From positions 1-7,599 of the forward strand of contig JASHTC010000092.1 in NCBI GenBank assembly GCA_030040755.1: a stretch of DNA of 7,599 nt. The letters run 5' to 3'. The DNA comes from Thermoplasmata archaeon. Lineage in GTDB: Archaea; Thermoplasmatota; Thermoplasmata; Lutacidiplasmatales; UBA184. Made by a program: the position numbers and the translations under genes. The notes below the pieces were generated by a model that searched no databases, was not told the origin of the DNA, and saw only the letters and a list, made by a program, of their open reading frames with translations. Positions 5,507-7,599 of the stretch are shown in pieces (position 1 is the first letter of the stretch; the number at the start of each line of letters is the position of its first letter).

Positions 5507-6342
5507 CCCCCCTCCTCCCCGTGCTCGTCCTCGCCCCCGACGATCACGAAGTTGTTCCGGGAGTCGCGAAGGACCTCCACCCGGACGCCGTAGAGACGGG
5601 TGAGGCTCTCCGAGGTCAGCACCTCGGCGGGCGTGCCGGTCGCCACCCGGCCGTTGGCGATGTAGATCACCTTGTCCAGGCAGCGGATCATCGGGTTGAT
5701 GTCGTGGGCGACCAGGAGCGTAGTGACCTTCTGCCGCTGCACCACCCCGTGGATCGTCTCGACCAGCTCCCGGCTTCGCCGGATGTCCAGGTTGGACAGC
5801 GGCTCGTCCAGCAGGAGCATCCCCGGATGGCCGACGAGGGCTTCCGCGAGGAAGACCCGCTGAAGCTCTCCCCCCGAAAGGGAACCCAACGGCTTGTCCC
5901 AGAGCTCCGTCGCCCCGGTGGCCTCGAGGGCCTCCCACGCGGCGTCCTGCTCGGCCCGGATTCCGAGGAACGGGGGAGTGAGCCGGGTGCCGGAGTACCC
6001 GAGCCGCACCAGGCTCTCGCACGCGAGGTGCGTCTCCTGGTTGATCGTGTGCTTCTGAGGGACGTAACCGATGCGCCCGTTCCCCCGGGTGGGGGGGCCG
6101 CCGAAGACCGAGAGCGTCCCGGCCGACGGCCAGTGGAGGCCGAGGAGCATCCGGAAGAGGGTCGTCTTCCCGGCCCCGTTCGGCCCGATGACCGCGACGA
6201 ACTCCCCGGATCGGACCTCGAAGGTCGCGTCCTGCCACACGAGCTTGTTCTGGTACCGCACCTCCAACCCTTCGGCGCGGATGGTGGCCGGAGCCTCGCC
6301 CGGGAGCACCCGAACCGGAGCGTGCAGCGTCTCAGCGACCAC
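5503..6342 (-). CDS. Metal (Zn2+/Mn2+) ABC transporter ATP-binding protein
   Basis: The 279-residue protein is a complete ABC ATPase of the ZnuC/MntB-like group that powers metal uptake. In order it shows Walker A GPNGAGKT (53-60), Q-loop Q96 in YVPQKHTIN, signature LSGGELQR (155-162), Walker B MLLLDE (175-180), D-loop SNLD (183-186) and the switch histidine H213 in VAHDIN. The VPQK and AHDIN segments fit metal-importer ATPases. About 20 extra residues precede the first strand, and the C-terminus ends in an acidic, Glu/Gly-rich tail with one His. The GTG start at 6342 is 6 bases after the stop of the binding-protein gene; a GAGGT overlaps that stop, only 3 bases from the GTG, so the ribosome site is close and start choice mildly uncertain. 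The stop overlaps the permease start by 4 bases, pointing to coupled synthesis of the two membrane-complex subunits. Confidence 0.93.
   Translation of the reverse strand: MVAETLHAPVRVLPGEAPATIRAEGLEVRYQNKLVWQDATFEVRSGEFVAVIGPNGAGKTTLFRMLLGLHWPSAGTLSVFGGPPTRGNGRIGYVPQKHTINQETHLACESLVRLGYSGTRLTPPFLGIRAEQDAAWEALEATGATELWDKPLGSLSGGELQRVFLAEALVGHPGMLLLDEPLSNLDIRRSRELVETIHGVVQRQKVTTLLVAHDINPMIRCLDKVIYIANGRVATGTPAEVLTSESLTRLYGVRVEVLRDSRNNFVIVGGEDEHGEEGG
5511..5520 (-). promoter_or_regulatory. Strong Shine-Dalgarno site of the permease gene
   Basis: On the minus strand GGGGAGGAGG stands 4 bases before the ATG at 5506, inside the last codons of the ATPase gene. It decides the permease start against the longer upstream frame and fits with the ATGA overlap of the two genes. 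Confidence 0.6.
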
Positions 6343-6348
6343 GGGACC

Positions 6349-7563
6349 TCACTGCCCCAGCTCGTAGGCGTTCAGCGCATTCTCCAGACTGTTGTACTCG
6401 CCGTACATCCACAGCTCGAACGTGGTGTCCGGCGGTTGGATGGTCTCGCTGACGTAGGTCACCGTGACGTTGTGGGTCTCGGCCAGTCCCTCGATATAGG
6501 AGGTGATCGGGGTGACCGTCTGGATGTTGTACACCAGGACCTTGACATACCCGCTTGTGATCTGGCACTCGAACAGGGTCACGCTCTGGGTGGGGGGGTC
6601 GTTCCCTTCCGCGATGGCCTCCATGAAGGCCTGCGGGGCGATGAGGTCGAGCCCGGTGTAGTTCGCGAGATACACGAAGATGCTCTCCGTCGAGTCGACC
6701 ACCGTCCCCGCGAACTCGGCACGGATCTGGTTCGCCCGGGCGTACAGCTGGTCGAGGGAGACGCCATCGGACGGCCCGTCGGTGGTGTTCATGAACGCCC
6801 AGTTCTGCTGGAAGATGGCGGTGGACTCGGGCTGCAGGGCCACCAGGTCGCCGTACATCGCGAGCAGGGTGCGGTTGACGTACAGCGGGTTGTACCACAT
6901 GTGAGGATTCCCGGTGACGATCCCGCCCGTGACGGTCACTCCGTTCAGCACGGCGACGTTCAGGATCTCCTGACCCGCCTCATTCTGGCTCTGGAGGATC
7001 GTGGTCGCCCAGTCGTCGTAGCCGTCCCCGTTGAGGATCACGTAGTTCGCCGAGGCGAGTTCCACGGCCACGGTCGTGTTCGCCTCGTACTCGTGAGGGT
7101 CGGTGTTCGGGTCGCTGACGATGCTGATGACCGAAACCCGGCTCCCCCCGAGCTGGGAGATCAGGCTCCCCCAGAAGTTCTCGGCGGCGACGACTTTGAT
7201 GACCGTTCCGTTGGGCACCTGCGCGAGCGGACCGTTGGGGACGGTCGTGGCGCCGGCGTAGTTGGGGGGGACGACCCCGCTGACATTTCCCGGCTGCGGG
7301 TCGGCCCCCAGCTGGGCGGGGGTGTAGGCGGCGCATGGATTGGAGGCGAGCAGGTTCACCGACTGGTTCGTGAAGCTCGAGTACACGAGGTACCCGAACC
7401 CCGAGGCCACGAGCGCGACGACCACGCAGATCGCGACGGCCGTTCCCGTCGACATCTTCTTCGGGGTGGGGCGCCGACGACGCGGGGGGGTCGACGGCGG
7501 AACCGTCTCCCCGGGCTGGCCGGTTCCTGAATCGCGGATGGCCGGTGACCCACCCGGACTCAC
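6349..7563 (-). CDS. Metal (Zn2+/Mn2+) ABC transporter substrate-binding protein, membrane-anchored
   Basis: The product is the outside-facing subunit that captures the metal and hands it to the permease. A Pro/Arg-rich tail (about 1-37) leads to a membrane helix (about 40-62), a linker, and a ZnuA/TroA/PsaA-type domain (about 120-404). Likely ligands are H157 in DPHEYE, H221 in NPHMWYN, E293 in STESIF and E373 in VSETI. The third ligand is His in ZnuA but Glu in Mn2+-binding PsaA and MntC, and there is no His-rich loop between the first two ligands. There is no lipobox, so anchoring is by the helix. Eight N-X-S/T sequons lie outside the membrane, fitting an archaeal surface glycoprotein. The GTG at 7563 has GGAG right against it rather than at good spacing, and the frame stays open to the window edge, so the true start may be further upstream or at the ATG of residue 37. 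It heads the operon with the ATPase and permease. Confidence 0.88.
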   Translation of the reverse strand: MSPGGSPAIRDSGTGQPGETVPPSTPPRRRRPTPKKMSTGTAVAICVVVALVASGFGYLVYSSFTNQSVNLLASNPCAAYTPAQLGADPQPGNVSGVVPPNYAGATTVPNGPLAQVPNGTVIKVVAAENFWGSLISQLGGSRVSVISIVSDPNTDPHEYEANTTVAVELASANYVILNGDGYDDWATTILQSQNEAGQEILNVAVLNGVTVTGGIVTGNPHMWYNPLYVNRTLLAMYGDLVALQPESTAIFQQNWAFMNTTDGPSDGVSLDQLYARANQIRAEFAGTVVDSTESIFVYLANYTGLDLIAPQAFMEAIAEGNDPPTQSVTLFECQITSGYVKVLVYNIQTVTPITSYIEGLAETHNVTVTYVSETIQPPDTTFELWMYGEYNSLENALNAYELGQ

Positions 7564-7599
7564 TCCTTCATCGGACGTGCTCCGGCACCCCCCTTCGCT

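Noticed and set aside
5507..6238. Upstream extension of the permease frame to 6238
   Set aside because: It lies wholly inside the ATPase gene in another frame and encodes Arg/Pro/Gly-rich sequence; the ATG at 5506 with GGAGG and an ATGA overlap is the natural start.
5521..7530. Long plus-strand open frame of 669 codons opposite the ATPase and binding-protein genes
   Set aside because: It is the mirror of two well-supported genes; its product is a low-complexity mix of Gly, Asp, Arg, Val and His with no recognisable domain. Long antisense frames are common in G+C-rich DNA.

Overview
The window comes from a G+C-rich genome (about two-thirds G+C by eye), most likely an archaeon. The evidence for archaea is indirect. 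Two genes lack a Shine-Dalgarno (SD) site and have a T/A-rich TATA-like box about 26-30 bases upstream of the start, as in leaderless archaeal transcripts. The extracytoplasmic binding protein is held by an N-terminal membrane helix rather than a bacterial lipobox and carries eight N-X-S/T sequons. Genes inside operons instead show SD sites and 4-base stop/start overlaps. A G+C-rich Thermoplasmatota-like lineage is my guess, not something the sequence proves.

Layout. Bases 1-482 are mostly non-coding; the left edge may hold the first codons of a leftward gene. At 483-1658 (+) lies a single reading frame joining a YbaK/ProX-type aminoacyl-tRNA deacylase domain to a HAD hydrolase domain of the 2-haloacid-dehalogenase type. 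It converges on a two-gene minus-strand operon (3775 to 1749): a COG3375-type GNAT acyltransferase followed, with a GTGA overlap, by an enolase-superfamily protein of the N-succinylamino acid racemase/o-succinylbenzoate synthase family. After about 240 bases without a convincing gene comes a minus-strand metal ABC transporter operon (7563 to 4016): substrate-binding protein, ATPase and permease, tightly packed.

How the genes work together. The GNAT and racemase pair matches the known bacterial route that turns D-amino acids into L-amino acids through N-succinyl intermediates; the third enzyme, a desuccinylase, is not in the window. The three transporter genes should form one Zn2+ or Mn2+ importer. 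The third metal ligand is Glu, as in Mn2+-binding PsaA/MntC, rather than the His usual in ZnuA. The permease carries about 200 extra C-terminal residues with four or five further membrane helices. The YbaK-HAD protein may combine tRNA proofreading with small-molecule hydrolysis, but its substrates cannot be read from the sequence.

I saw no mobile element, CRISPR array, rRNA, tRNA or defence system. The most unusual items are the YbaK-HAD fusion, the extended permease, and the D-to-L amino acid gene pair in a probable archaeon.
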